Source: JAHDHW01 sp965277415 (GTDB taxonomy: Bacteria; Bacteroidota; Bacteroidia; Chitinophagales; Saprospiraceae). Taken from it: DNA of 64,000 nucleotides. Made by a program: the position numbers and the translations under genes. The notes under the pieces are model-generated. The model had not been told where the DNA came from and did not search any database. It was given only the letters and a program-made list of their open reading frames with translations. Where the stretch lies: the NCBI GenBank assembly GCA_965277415.1, contig CBDICS010000022.1, positions 43,187 through 107,186 of the forward strand, read 5' to 3'. Numbering within the stretch: position 1 is the stretch's first letter; each line of letters starts with the position of its first letter. This document shows, in pieces, positions 30,448 to 40,209 of this stretch.

Positions 30448-33400
30448 ATGAAAAATATAATAATTAATAAATTATTCAATAAGACCAGTAGGGTTTTAAA
30501 AAACGCTTTTCTCTTTACCATTTTAATCATTGCAGGATTAACTTCTTCACTATCTGCTCAGGATGGTTTTGTAGATTATAATCCAAGTAATGTTGTGGTT
30601 CCTCCATCTCCAACAGCTTCTTCTATTGTCAAATTTGTGGATGTGCCTGTTGGACTTTATACTGGTATTCCCAATGTTTCTGTTCCACTTTATAACTTTC
30701 AAAGTCGATCCTTGAGCATTCCGATTAGCTTGAGTTATCATGCAGGAGGACATAAGGTAGATGAGGTCAGTGGCTGGACTGGACTAGGCTGGTCATTGTC
30801 TTGCAATTATGTCATCACTCGTTCTATAAGAGGCCTACCAGATGAGCATGGCCAAGGTTATCAAAATAATCCAATTATGGAAAACTTTGATGGACAGGTA
30901 TTGGATATTGCGGGAAATGCGGTTCATGTTGATCAAATGGCTCGGGGAGAACTAGATGGAGAACCAGATTTGTACCACTTTAGCTTCCCCGGAGGTAGTG
31001 GTAAATTTGTCATTGGTCATGATGGACTACCTTATATTCAACCCTATCAAGATATTAAAATCCAACATCCTAATCTTAATACTTTTATTATTACGACCAA
31101 TGATGGTACTCGGTATACCTTTGATCAAACGGAAGAGACCGTGACCCAAACAGAATCGACCACCAATTCTACAGGAAGTTGTGAAGGCCCTTTTGCAGTC
31201 CCTATTCCACGAATTACTGGATGGTATTTAAGTCGCATTGATGCGCCTAATGATATGGATCAACTCCTTTTTCATTATGAAGATTATTCTATTGATTATT
31301 ATTCTGGGGTTTCAAGTACTAAATACTTTGATAATGCAGCTATTAATAGTACCTGTAGACTAGCACCTGATGACAATGAATGTCTAAGTCGGTATTTCGT
31401 AGATGGCAAAAGACTATCCTCCATTACTTCTCCTTTTGCTGGTACAGGGAGGGTTGAGTTTGATGCTTCCTCAGGTAGACAGGATCTATCAGGTGGTGTA
31501 CAACTGGATAAGATCACGATTAAAAATGGTTCGTCTACACTTCGATCCTTTGATCTGGCCTATTATTATTCTATTGCTAGTGGAAATGTTGTTGTAAATA
31601 ATAATTTTGTCAAAAAGCGATTAAAACTAAAAAGTGTAAGGGAAAACCCTTCACAAGGGACATCTAAACCTCCTTATACTTTTCATTATAAAGATGAGCA
31701 GAGTCCAGCACTTTCTTTACCTCCTAGACTCTCCTACGATCAGGATCATTGGGGCTATTATAATGGAGCTGATAATTTGACCCTTATTCCTAGCCGTATA
31801 TTATTAGATTTTCCTTTTCAAGGTGGAGATCGAAATACAAGTGAGGATCACCTTCAAGCAGATCTGTTATGGAAAATTGATTACCCTACTGGAGGTTATA
31901 ACAGTTTTGAATATGAAGCCAATCAATGGGGAACTTATAGTTTGCTTAACTTAAAGACCTTTACATCTAATTACATTCCTTATTACAAAGAAGCCTTTGT
32001 ACATAAAGAGATTCCTGGGCCAGATATTTTGGAAGATCAGGTTACTTTCGATATTCCTTATAATCTCTATGTGGATTATACCATTTTTACACATAATACT
32101 CAAGTAGATGGAGACTGGAATGGTACTGTAGAGATCATTGATGAGGATGGAAATAATCTATGCCTTTATAGTAGTGGCAATATTCCCTGTGCTGCACCAG
32201 ATAGTAATGGAGAAACCCATCATATTTTTCTAGAAGCTGGGACTTATACAGCAATCGTCACCGCAGTCACCCCTGGAGATTATACAAAAGTAAGGTTTAA
32301 CTGGGAGCAACATGAAATCTATGAAAATGAGGAACAAGATGAAAATATCATAGATGGTATTCCTGTCGGAGGGCTTCGTCTAAAAAAACAAATCACGAGC
32401 ACAGGAGAGGTGGAAAAAGATCAGGTTAGGCTTTATGAATATAACCTTCATGATAATCCTGAAAATCCGAATCGCTCAAGTGGAAAACTAATCACTATGC
32501 CACGATACGATTTTTTACATAAGGAATATAGAACACAGAATGATGGAAGTCTTCCTTGTACAGACCTCCCCTGTAATTTCAGAGGCTTATCTTCTTCGAG
32601 CAAAGCTGCACTGGGTACTTCTCAAGGGAGTCATATTGTTTATACCAATGTGACCGTCTATAGAGGCGAACAAAAACAAGATGGCAAAACAGAATATGTC
32701 TATACTTATGCGGGAGATAAAGGAGGAACAGGATTTCCTTATGCCCCGCAAACCAGTTTTGATTGGAAACGAGGGCTTTTAAAAAGCCAGGTTGATTATA
32801 AAGGTACACAAGGAGAATATGAAGAAGTTCAGCGAACCGTGAACACCTATAATTATAGAGCAGATAAAACATTGCATTCTGATAAGATTCAGGGCTTAGT
32901 TGTCGCTTATAAAATTCAAGGTTTATCTTGTCCACCTGTTCCTTCCTACATTTGTGATGAGGACGATGTTACTCAAGTATATTATGGCAATTGTGATGGT
33001 TTTATGGGGCTAACTTATTGGATAGGATTGCCACCTGTATCTAATCCAAACAATCCCTTTTCACATCAATTTAATAATGACTGTGATACACTAGCCTATC
33101 ATCCATGTTTTGGAGAAGATGTTGGAACGGAACTTACCAACTCTAGTTTTATCAATCAATTTACGTATCGCTCTTATGAATTTAATGCGCATTGGTTTTA
33201 TCTGGAAAGTAGTGTAACGACAAAAGACGGAGTCGTTTTATCCTCTACCTATGAATACGATGAAGTCAATGGTCACCATACTAATCCTATTGTCACCACA
33301 GCAACCAATAGTGATGGGCAGGTTTATACGACTCACTTGAAGTATCCGCATGATATGCCTGCCTCTTACCCAATGGTGAGTGAAATGATTGATAAAAATA

Positions 33401-36400
33401 TGACTGGGATTCCACTCAAGACCACCAAGTCTGTAAATAATCAAATACTCGATGGAAAAAGACTAGAGATGGGAGATTTTGGTGGAAAGATTTTACCTGA
33501 AAAGATTTATCAGATCGGTGTAAATAATGTAGAACGTCTAAGAACTACTTTGGGCTATGATGCAGAGGGTTATCCGAATGTACAAACACCCTATTCCGGA
33601 CAGAATGAAACCTATGTCTGGGTCAATGGGAGGATGACCTCCAAAACACTTTTAAACACCTGGACATCGACTTATACTTGGGATCCAATTATCCGGCAAG
33701 TTAGTTCTATAACAGATATGAATGGACAGTCTGTTAGCTATACCTATGATGGTTTTCAAAGACTGGAAAAAACATACGTCTATGGTATTGGAGATAGTGG
33801 AAATAATTATAAATCCTTAAGCACGAATACCTATCACATCGGAGGACCAAATGAGATATCCAGTGTTACAGAATTTGGAGATAATACCCCAACACAAATC
33901 AATGTTCAACAATTTGACGGTCTCGGCAGGCCAATTACGACAAAGGTCAATGGGGTGTTGAAAGATGAAATGATCTATAATAACCTAGGGAGAGTAGAGA
34001 AAAAGACTTATCTGCCAGGCACATATACTACCTATACTTACGAACCTTCACCCCTTGATAGGGTCACGATTGAAACATTCCCTGATTTCTCAACAATCCA
34101 AACAGAATATGGAAGTGAAAATGGCCAGTATTCACTCTCAGTAACAGATGAGAATGGTAATACGACCACTTCCTCTACAGATGCTTTTGGACGTTTACTC
34201 TATACCATTGATCCAATGAATAATCTGACTTCTTATGCCTATAATGGCCTAGGTAATATTGTAAATGTGAGTCCAGCAAATTATGTAGAAGCTGGTATCT
34301 ATGAATACGATTATGATGAATATCACCGACTAATATCCAAAACAATCCCTGGAGGAGGAACCGCTACCTATCGTTATAATGATAAAGACCTTTTAGTCGC
34401 TAGTCAATTAGCTAATGGCTATAAAGTAGTGACTACTTTTGATGCCTTTAATCGCCCATTAGTCAGTGGCTTTTATGACGGCAATTTTCCTTCGGATTTA
34501 AATGGCATTAGTCCCAATAGTGATATCCTAACAGAAACTTATTATGATGATCCCAATTTGATTGCTTCCTTTCCGGTTCAAGCAAATTCTGGAAATTGCA
34601 TTAGCTCAGCAGCCAATGGAAAAGCAGTGGGCACAAAAGTAAATGTACTCGGTACATCTGATTATATTTATACTGCTACCTGCTATGACAAATATGGAAG
34701 AGCCATTGTCAATAATTCTACAAACTATCTGGAAGGTACAGATTATATAAATACAGAATTTAATTTAGCAGATTTACCAAAAGGGAATAGAAGAGTACAT
34801 AACTCTATTTATGGAGCGGAAACAATCAATGAAAATTTCACTTATGATAATTTCTTAAGAACTCAATCCAATCAACATTTGTTGAACTCATCCATTGATC
34901 AAGACCCTGTTACCTTATTTTTTGATGTCTATAATGATTCCGATCAGTTGATGCTAAAAAGGTTGGGAAGTATTGCTGGTACAAATAGTTTTTATCAAAA
35001 CATCAATTATGATTATAATATCAGAGGTTGGTTGACAGATATTAATAGTATTGGGCAGTCCGTAAATGAAGATGATGTAATCGCGGTTTGTGATCCAGAT
35101 CCTCCAACTTGTGAAGCTTGTGATTACACAGCGAAAGTTAATCTGACAGATGGTAATCAAGTCATAGGGATTTACGCGGATGGAGGAGCTTTAATTAATT
35201 TAAACTATCCCTATCAGTTTTCAGAGGTACCCCAATTGGAATTGGATTTAGAATCTTGGCTAAATAGCAATGGTGTCATATACGATGATGTGAGTATTTC
35301 AATACTAGGAAGCATTGTCAATATTAGTATTATTCAGACCAAAATGATTTTTAATTATATACAAACGACCTATGTCGATGTCAATTTTGATCAGGAAAAC
35401 TGTACAGCAGTACCAGAGCCACCAACAGATATTTGTGAGCTTTGCCTTAGTCATGGATATAAATGTGAAAAATGTCCTTATTGGGATTTACAGGATGATT
35501 GTACGACGTGTCAGACTTTAGGCTTACCGAATTGTAGTAGTTGTGAGTATGAAGAGGACAATTGTACCCGATGTCTAAACATGGGTTATCCGGATTGTGA
35601 AACCTGCCCATTGACACTGAAAGTTATCCGTCCTTTAAGTCTTAGTATTGAATATAATCATTCAGATTTAAGTGCTCCAACCCCGCCAGCAAGTTTGATC
35701 AAAGTAAGTGAGTATTCAAAATACTATAAACATGATGGCGTATATGAAATGGTAGCGCAAAGCAAAATGCAGGTGGTCGGTAGTGCTAGCCTAAGCCAAA
35801 ATGCGCCTGTGCAAATCATGGAAATTGATCTATCTGATCAATGGATTAATGTCAATACAGTCGATCAGGTAATGGATCATCTGGAAACTCAAGTATTAGC
35901 AGAATTGAATTCAGCCGGAATTACCGATCCTACCATACAGGCGGAATTTACCCAAGCAGTACAAAAATCAGTAGAATTCAACTGGAATAATGTCAGTTCA
36001 CCTACTCCAAGTCCAAGCCCTGGAAACACTAATCCAGACCTTTTTGCTATGCAGATATTCTATAATGATAGTGACCCAATGGTAGAATCTCCAGCTCAAT
36101 ATAATGGCAATATAGCCGGACTGAGTTGGAAAATAGCAGAAAGTCCAATTCAGAATTATAGTTTTTGGTATGATCGCCTGGATCGGCTGACCGAGGGCTT
36201 ATATAAAGAAGATTTTGGTACACATTATTCTACAGATAATAAATATGGCGTGACAATGGGTTATGATAATGTAGGAAATATATTAAATCTGAGTCGAAGA
36301 GGGGTCACAGATTTTTGTACCCTGCCCAATGGCCTTAATGGCTATGAGTATGGAGAAATTGATCAATTGAATTATACCTATGAGGGTAATCACCTAGAAT

Positions 36401-37752
36401 CAATTGCAGAAGACAGTAATATAGAGCATGGTTATATTGGTGAAGGTGGAAAATATATCCATAATGGAGCTGGGAATATGGTCAAAGACTATAATAAAAA
36501 TATGACAATTACCTATAATTATCTTAACTTACCAGAGCAAATCACATTTACTGAAACCGGTGAAAGCATAACAATTATGTATGATGCCTTAGGAAATAAG
36601 TTGAGAAAGACAAGCAGTAATGGAATGGTAAAGGATTATGTAGGTGGTATAGAATATCAAAATGGGGAAATGGAAGCGATTTACCACTCTGAAGGTAGGG
36701 TAGCATTTGAAGGAAAAAATTCCAAATATGAATATAATTTAAAAGATCATCTGGGCAATACCAGAGTGGTATTTTCCGATTTAAATAAGGATGGTTGTAT
36801 TCAGCCTTTTAGTGAGGATTGTGGTGCAGTTCCCAATTTCCCAGACGGAAGTTTTGCATATAGTGAAATACTACAGGAAAACAATTACTATCCATTTGGA
36901 ATGCAGATGGAAGGACCTTGGCAGGAGGTGATTAGTGCGCCGGAGAATGGATACTTGTATAACGGCAAAGAACTCAACACCGACTTCGATTTAAATTGGT
37001 TGGATTATGGGGCGCGGTGGTATGATGCGGCTATTGGGAGATTTGGATCAATAGATAGATTTGCTGAAAAGTATTCTTCAATAACTCCTTATCATTATAC
37101 GCTAAACAATCCTATCATTTTTGTAGATGTAGAGGGAGATTCTGTTGAGTTGATTATAGGTAAAGCTTTTACTGACAAAAATGGTACAACGCATAAGTAT
37201 GGTCATGTAGGGTTGAGAATTTATAATGCTGAAGGGGGCTATGATAATGTTTATGATTTTGGTAGATATTCTAGAGTATGGGGCTTTGCAAGCCATAAAG
37301 GAGATGGAATTTTAAATGTTCATTCAAATTCTGAGGAGTATAAGAAGTATCAACAAAACTTTAGAAACTCTGTAGGTTTTACGGTTCCAACCACTCCCGA
37401 AGAAGATGCAAAAATTATGGGATATTATCAGAGTCTGATAGATGGTGGAGAAGAACGTAGTACAGGTGTGCCAGGAGGAGGAGAAGGAAAATCTTACAAA
37501 CTAAAAGATGATTATCATGGAATGGATAATAATTGTTGTACTTTATCTGGAGATGGATTAGAACAAATAGACAATAAAGCAGTTGGTAGCGAGTACGATC
37601 CTAGGGATTTACTTAAAGCTATAGAAGGAAATTATAAGGAGTTAGGGTTTACAAGAAGAACTGAATACTTGAAAGGAGGTGGAGTAAAAGTTACTTATCA
37701 AAAAGTAAGTAGGCATCGTGGAATTGGTGGGAAAAAAACTGATAATGAATAA
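30448..37752 (+). CDS. full-length secreted RHS/YD-repeat polymorphic toxin with permuted papain-like tip
   Basis: The 2434-residue protein starts with a signal peptide (approx. 1-38, LTSSLSAQ). The N-terminal region (PVGLYTGIPNVSVPLYN, IPISLSYHAGGHKVDEVSGWTGLGWSL) is the TcdB/SpvB-like start typical of Bacteroidota RHS proteins. YD repeats run to about residue 2080, interrupted by a Cys-rich segment with six CxxC motifs at about 1660-1722. The RHS core (approx. 2082-2230: DHLGNTRVVFSD, YYPFGMQM, YNGKELN, WLDYGARWYD) leads into a variable tip after VEGDS. The tip has GHVGLRIY (H2253) and NNCC (C2363/2364), the His-then-Cys order of permuted NlpC/P60-LRAT-like papain folds. It likely encapsulates and delivers the tip. 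Confidence 0.88.
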   Translation: MKNIIINKLFNKTSRVLKNAFLFTILIIAGLTSSLSAQDGFVDYNPSNVVVPPSPTASSIVKFVDVPVGLYTGIPNVSVPLYNFQSRSLSIPISLSYHAGGHKVDEVSGWTGLGWSLSCNYVITRSIRGLPDEHGQGYQNNPIMENFDGQVLDIAGNAVHVDQMARGELDGEPDLYHFSFPGGSGKFVIGHDGLPYIQPYQDIKIQHPNLNTFIITTNDGTRYTFDQTEETVTQTESTTNSTGSCEGPFAVPIPRITGWYLSRIDAPNDMDQLLFHYEDYSIDYYSGVSSTKYFDNAAINSTCRLAPDDNECLSRYFVDGKRLSSITSPFAGTGRVEFDASSGRQDLSGGVQLDKITIKNGSSTLRSFDLAYYYSIASGNVVVNNNFVKKRLKLKSVRENPSQGTSKPPYTFHYKDEQSPALSLPPRLSYDQDHWGYYNGADNLTLIPSRILLDFPFQGGDRNTSEDHLQADLLWKIDYPTGGYNSFEYEANQWGTYSLLNLKTFTSNYIPYYKEAFVHKEIPGPDILEDQVTFDIPYNLYVDYTIFTHNTQVDGDWNGTVEIIDEDGNNLCLYSSGNIPCAAPDSNGETHHIFLEAGTYTAIVTAVTPGDYTKVRFNWEQHEIYENEEQDENIIDGIPVGGLRLKKQITSTGEVEKDQVRLYEYNLHDNPENPNRSSGKLITMPRYDFLHKEYRTQNDGSLPCTDLPCNFRGLSSSSKAALGTSQGSHIVYTNVTVYRGEQKQDGKTEYVYTYAGDKGGTGFPYAPQTSFDWKRGLLKSQVDYKGTQGEYEEVQRTVNTYNYRADKTLHSDKIQGLVVAYKIQGLSCPPVPSYICDEDDVTQVYYGNCDGFMGLTYWIGLPPVSNPNNPFSHQFNNDCDTLAYHPCFGEDVGTELTNSSFINQFTYRSYEFNAHWFYLESSVTTKDGVVLSSTYEYDEVNGHHTNPIVTTATNSDGQVYTTHLKYPHDMPASYPMVSEMIDKNMTGIPLKTTKSVNNQILDGKRLEMGDFGGKILPEKIYQIGVNNVERLRTTLGYDAEGYPNVQTPYSGQNETYVWVNGRMTSKTLLNTWTSTYTWDPIIRQVSSITDMNGQSVSYTYDGFQRLEKTYVYGIGDSGNNYKSLSTNTYHIGGPNEISSVTEFGDNTPTQINVQQFDGLGRPITTKVNGVLKDEMIYNNLGRVEKKTYLPGTYTTYTYEPSPLDRVTIETFPDFSTIQTEYGSENGQYSLSVTDENGNTTTSSTDAFGRLLYTIDPMNNLTSYAYNGLGNIVNVSPANYVEAGIYEYDYDEYHRLISKTIPGGGTATYRYNDKDLLVASQLANGYKVVTTFDAFNRPLVSGFYDGNFPSDLNGISPNSDILTETYYDDPNLIASFPVQANSGNCISSAANGKAVGTKVNVLGTSDYIYTATCYDKYGRAIVNNSTNYLEGTDYINTEFNLADLPKGNRRVHNSIYGAETINENFTYDNFLRTQSNQHLLNSSIDQDPVTLFFDVYNDSDQLMLKRLGSIAGTNSFYQNINYDYNIRGWLTDINSIGQSVNEDDVIAVCDPDPPTCEACDYTAKVNLTDGNQVIGIYADGGALINLNYPYQFSEVPQLELDLESWLNSNGVIYDDVSISILGSIVNISIIQTKMIFNYIQTTYVDVNFDQENCTAVPEPPTDICELCLSHGYKCEKCPYWDLQDDCTTCQTLGLPNCSSCEYEEDNCTRCLNMGYPDCETCPLTLKVIRPLSLSIEYNHSDLSAPTPPASLIKVSEYSKYYKHDGVYEMVAQSKMQVVGSASLSQNAPVQIMEIDLSDQWINVNTVDQVMDHLETQVLAELNSAGITDPTIQAEFTQAVQKSVEFNWNNVSSPTPSPSPGNTNPDLFAMQIFYNDSDPMVESPAQYNGNIAGLSWKIAESPIQNYSFWYDRLDRLTEGLYKEDFGTHYSTDNKYGVTMGYDNVGNILNLSRRGVTDFCTLPNGLNGYEYGEIDQLNYTYEGNHLESIAEDSNIEHGYIGEGGKYIHNGAGNMVKDYNKNMTITYNYLNLPEQITFTETGESITIMYDALGNKLRKTSSNGMVKDYVGGIEYQNGEMEAIYHSEGRVAFEGKNSKYEYNLKDHLGNTRVVFSDLNKDGCIQPFSEDCGAVPNFPDGSFAYSEILQENNYYPFGMQMEGPWQEVISAPENGYLYNGKELNTDFDLNWLDYGARWYDAAIGRFGSIDRFAEKYSSITPYHYTLNNPIIFVDVEGDSVELIIGKAFTDKNGTTHKYGHVGLRIYNAEGGYDNVYDFGRYSRVWGFASHKGDGILNVHSNSEEYKKYQQNFRNSVGFTVPTTPEEDAKIMGYYQSLIDGGEERSTGVPGGGEGKSYKLKDDYHGMDNNCCTLSGDGLEQIDNKAVGSEYDPRDLLKAIEGNYKELGFTRRTEYLKGGGVKVTYQKVSRHRGIGGKKTDNE
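36691..37140 (+). repeat. master copy of the RHS core repeated in seven downstream cassettes
   Basis: This about 450-bp segment recurs nearly identically at 38298, 41663, 46015 and 47845, and its 3' half (from GGAGAATG) at 40210, 44422 and 49722. Long stretches, such as the one coding for FGMQMEGPWQEVISAPEN, are almost unchanged among copies, which points to recent copying or gene conversion. Confidence 0.95.
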
Positions 37753-37766
37753 ATAGAAAATTAATT

Positions 37767-38084
37767 ATGAATAAAAAATATGTTTTCATTCTGGGCACTC
37801 TTTTAGGAGTATTAGCTTGTTTCGGTTTTCTAAATAAGAATAATACAAAAACTGATAAGCATTTTGTACTTATGGAAGATTATTGTATTGAAGGGGTTGG
37901 ATACTTAAAGAAAGGTACGATAGTAAAATATGATCAAGGCTTCTCAGAAGGATTTACAAGACATCTTCTTTACTTGAATATACCCGAAACAGTAATTACT
38001 GAAGTTTACGAGCCGAAAGAGAATAAAGAAGAGTTGATAATACCATATTGGTTAACTCAAAAAGATTCTACTGATTGTCAATAG
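37767..38084 (+). CDS. candidate immunity protein of the full-length RHS (lipoprotein)
   Basis: The 105-residue protein has a hydrophobic N-terminus with a lipobox-like GVLAC (approx. 14-18) and then a soluble domain containing MEDYCIEGVGYLKKGTIVKYD. It starts 14 bp after the RHS stop, the classic position for an immunity gene. A periplasmic or membrane-anchored location fits a toxin acting in the periplasm. No known immunity family recognised; the role rests on position. Confidence 0.65.
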   Translation: MNKKYVFILGTLLGVLACFGFLNKNNTKTDKHFVLMEDYCIEGVGYLKKGTIVKYDQGFSEGFTRHLLYLNIPETVITEVYEPKENKEELIIPYWLTQKDSTDCQ

Positions 38085-38118
38085 GTTTGTTGAATAAATA
38101 CTGATAAGAATTAAGAGA

Positions 38119-38145
38119 GGCTGCGGAGGAATCTGCAGCCTTTTT
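38119..38145 (+). terminator. intrinsic terminator after the first immunity gene
   Basis: GGCTGC (38119-38124) pairs with GCAGCC (38135-38140), followed by TTTTT. It would end the RHS-immunity transcript, leaving the downstream cassettes untranscribed from that promoter. Confidence 0.75.
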
Positions 38146-38154
38146 CATTTAAAA

Positions 38155-38297
38155 AAGCATAAGTCTTACGAGTTTTAAAATCTCTAAGGTAAGCATCAAG
38201 AACATTAAAAAGTTCAGCTCGTTTAGTTTCTGGAAGTTGAGCAATATCTTCGAGTCAAGCAACCACTTCCTTATCAAATTTAAACCTAGAATTATCC
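38155..38297 (-). pseudogene. decayed antisense fragment of an XRE-type regulator (R1)
   Basis: The minus strand reads DNSRFKFDKEVVA, a TGA stop, LEDIAQLPETKRAELF, NVLDAYLRDFKTRKTYAF. This matches the C-terminal helices of Bacteroidota XRE regulators; compare the intact gene at 43510-43845 (LDIQKLNDSDKSHVFALMDAFLKQTK). The helix-turn-helix part is missing; the fragment abuts the next cassette directly at GAAGGTAGAGTC. The same internal stop occurs in the fragment at 41518-41662, so the two share a decayed ancestor. Confidence 0.6.
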
Positions 38298-39398
38298 GAA
38301 GGTAGAGTCACATTCAAAGGAGAAAACTCCAAGTATGAATACAATTTAATCGATCACCTGGGCAATACTAGAGTGGTATTTTCCGATTTAAATAAGGATG
38401 GCTGTATTCAACCCTTTAATGAAGATTGCGGAGCAGTTCCGACAACTCCAGATGGTACACCAATATATTCGGAGATATTGCAAGAGAATCATTACTATCC
38501 ATTTGGAATGCAGATGGAAGGACCTTGGCAGGAGGTGATTAGTGCGCCGGAGAATGACTATACTTATAATGGAAAAGAACTTAATGAGGACTTTGGATTG
38601 GATTGGTTGGATTATGGGGCGCGGTGGTATGATCCGAGTATTGGGAGATTCCCATCAACAGATAGGTTTGCAGAGAAGTATTATTCAATGACTCCTTATC
38701 AATATGGAGCGAATAACCCTGTGGTCAATATAGATATAAATGGTGATAGTGTTTCTTATGCAAATGATAATATTGAAGCCTATGTAGACAAATATGCCTC
38801 GCCAACACGGACGACTAGAAAAGGAAAAATAAAGAAAAATAAGAATTACAACCCTGCATTTGCAGCCCTTATTAAAACGTTAAAGGGGGCTGATAAAATG
38901 TTTAACTTTACAGATGATGCTTCTCTTATAAGTGGCGAGTCCACTGTAGGCCAAGTAACTTCTGAAGGTGATGGGCACAACTTTAATATAATCGTGCCTG
39001 ATCATAAATCGGGAAGTAAAAAGGGAGAGTTGCAAGAATTGATGGGAGGTAGAGGTAATCTATTGGCAGAAGAGACCTTCCATGGAACACAAATTGCAAA
39101 TGGAGATATAAAAGCGAAAGGGAAAGGCTTTGTGAAAGGGACTTCAACGGTGATTGCGGCAGAAGTAGATGCAAAAATATTCGCTGCAGGAAGTGGTATG
39201 TCGAAATTATCTTCCAGTAAAATACTACCAGGATATTCAGTCCCTACTATGGCTGGAATTATAAAAGATGCAAAAGGAGATCGTATGCAAGTTCTTCGAA
39301 TAATTACAAAAGGAACAACAAAACAAGCTCATAGTAATAACGGGAGCGGAACATCAACAATAACTTATCCAGGAACATATCGCCTTTTTGGCAACTAA
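38298..39398 (+). CDS. silent RHS core-tip cassette 1 (no start of its own)
   Basis: The cassette opens in frame with EGRVTFKGENSKYEYNLIDHLGN and carries the core to INGDS (approx. 38750). A unique tip (YANDNIEAYVDKYA...TYRLFGN) follows. The tip contains LLAEETFHGTQ followed later by AAEVDAKIFAAG, which could be an EExxH/E zincin-like arrangement (tentative). There is no signal peptide or plausible start; a GTG inside the core at 38373 is not credible as one. The cassette would need recombination into the upstream RHS gene to be expressed. An immunity candidate follows 11 bp later. Confidence 0.8.
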   Translation, partial: EGRVTFKGENSKYEYNLIDHLGNTRVVFSDLNKDGCIQPFNEDCGAVPTTPDGTPIYSEILQENHYYPFGMQMEGPWQEVISAPENDYTYNGKELNEDFGLDWLDYGARWYDPSIGRFPSTDRFAEKYYSMTPYQYGANNPVVNIDINGDSVSYANDNIEAYVDKYASPTRTTRKGKIKKNKNYNPAFAALIKTLKGADKMFNFTDDASLISGESTVGQVTSEGDGHNFNIIVPDHKSGSKKGELQELMGGRGNLLAEETFHGTQIANGDIKAKGKGFVKGTSTVIAAEVDAKIFAAGSGMSKLSSSKILPGYSVPTMAGIIKDAKGDRMQVLRIITKGTTKQAHSNNGSGTSTITYPGTYRLFGN

Positions 39399-39409
39399 AA
39401 TTCTTTAAC

Positions 39410-39967
39410 ATGAAGAAAATATATTTGACCTTATTTTGTTTAGTTGTTTACTCGGTAATTTATTCTCAAGATAATGTTCCATATATTGGGATAGCTGATG
39501 TTTATGGGTTAAAAGTAGAAATAGTAGATCAAGCATTAAATGCTAAATGTCCATGTTCTATGATTAAATCTGATAAGCATAGCGCTTGTAGTTTATATAA
39601 AGTCGTAGTTAAGAATGTTTTAATACAAAGAGATACGAGCGTATATACTCGTGATGAATTATTGGAAATAAGATATTTAGTCATTAAAAATGAAGCGAAA
39701 GTTGAAACGAAAAAAGAGTATATAATTCTTTGTAAAAACTCGTCGAGTAAAAAATATTTAATTGCGAATAGTTTAGTCCAAAATGATACTTATGATTTAA
39801 GCTATTCACTAACATTAGCTTATATGTCTGGCCTTCACTCTTGCTACTCTCCCAATTTTTGGCAAAAACTAAGGCTTTTTTTTAGCTTTAAAAGACAAAA
39901 GAAACGAAGACGATTAGAAGAAAAATTAGCTAAGAAAGATCCCTTTTTAAAATATATAGAGAAATAG
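39410..39967 (+). CDS. candidate immunity protein of cassette 1 (periplasmic)
   Basis: The 185-residue protein has a signal peptide (MKKIYLTLFCLVVYSVIYSQ), a Cys-rich central region (CPCSMIKSDKHSACSLYK) and a strongly basic C-terminal tail (FKRQKKRRRLEEKLAKK). It begins 11 bp after the cassette stop. Predicted periplasmic. The immunity role is inferred only from its position; no family recognised. Confidence 0.6.
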   Translation: MKKIYLTLFCLVVYSVIYSQDNVPYIGIADVYGLKVEIVDQALNAKCPCSMIKSDKHSACSLYKVVVKNVLIQRDTSVYTRDELLEIRYLVIKNEAKVETKKEYIILCKNSSSKKYLIANSLVQNDTYDLSYSLTLAYMSGLHSCYSPNFWQKLRLFFSFKRQKKRRRLEEKLAKKDPFLKYIEK

Positions 39968-40044
39968 CTTCTGTTAGCAAAAGGAGAGTATTCCAGACTG
40001 ACCCTGTGGCCTCGACTACAAATACGCTACAAGGTAAAAAAGAA

Positions 40045-40078
40045 ACAAGCGCCTCGCCAAAGATAGTGAGGCGTTTGT
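40045..40078 (+). terminator. terminator-like hairpin after cassette 1
   Basis: ACAAGCGCCTC (40045-40055) pairs with GAGGCGTTTGT (40068-40078), with one G-T pair. A related hairpin with the same flanks is at 47475-47506, so this belongs to the repeated post-immunity spacer. The remaining spacer to 40209 holds the leader of the short-core class. Confidence 0.6.
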
Positions 40079-40209
40079 GATTTATATAAGGTTGATCATA
40101 ACAGCTTTGATAAAATGATCGACAGTAGTAAGATATCCTGAAAGCGTTGTAATATCTTCGGGACTTTAAACTTAACTTAGAGACAAAAAGTTAAAGAACT
40201 TTTTGAAAA

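Noticed and set aside
38373..38375. GTG inside the RHS core as a start for cassette 1 (and the equivalent in cassettes 3 and 5)
   Set aside because: The same GTG codes for Val in the middle of the conserved RVVFSD motif of the full-length gene, so it is not a real start.
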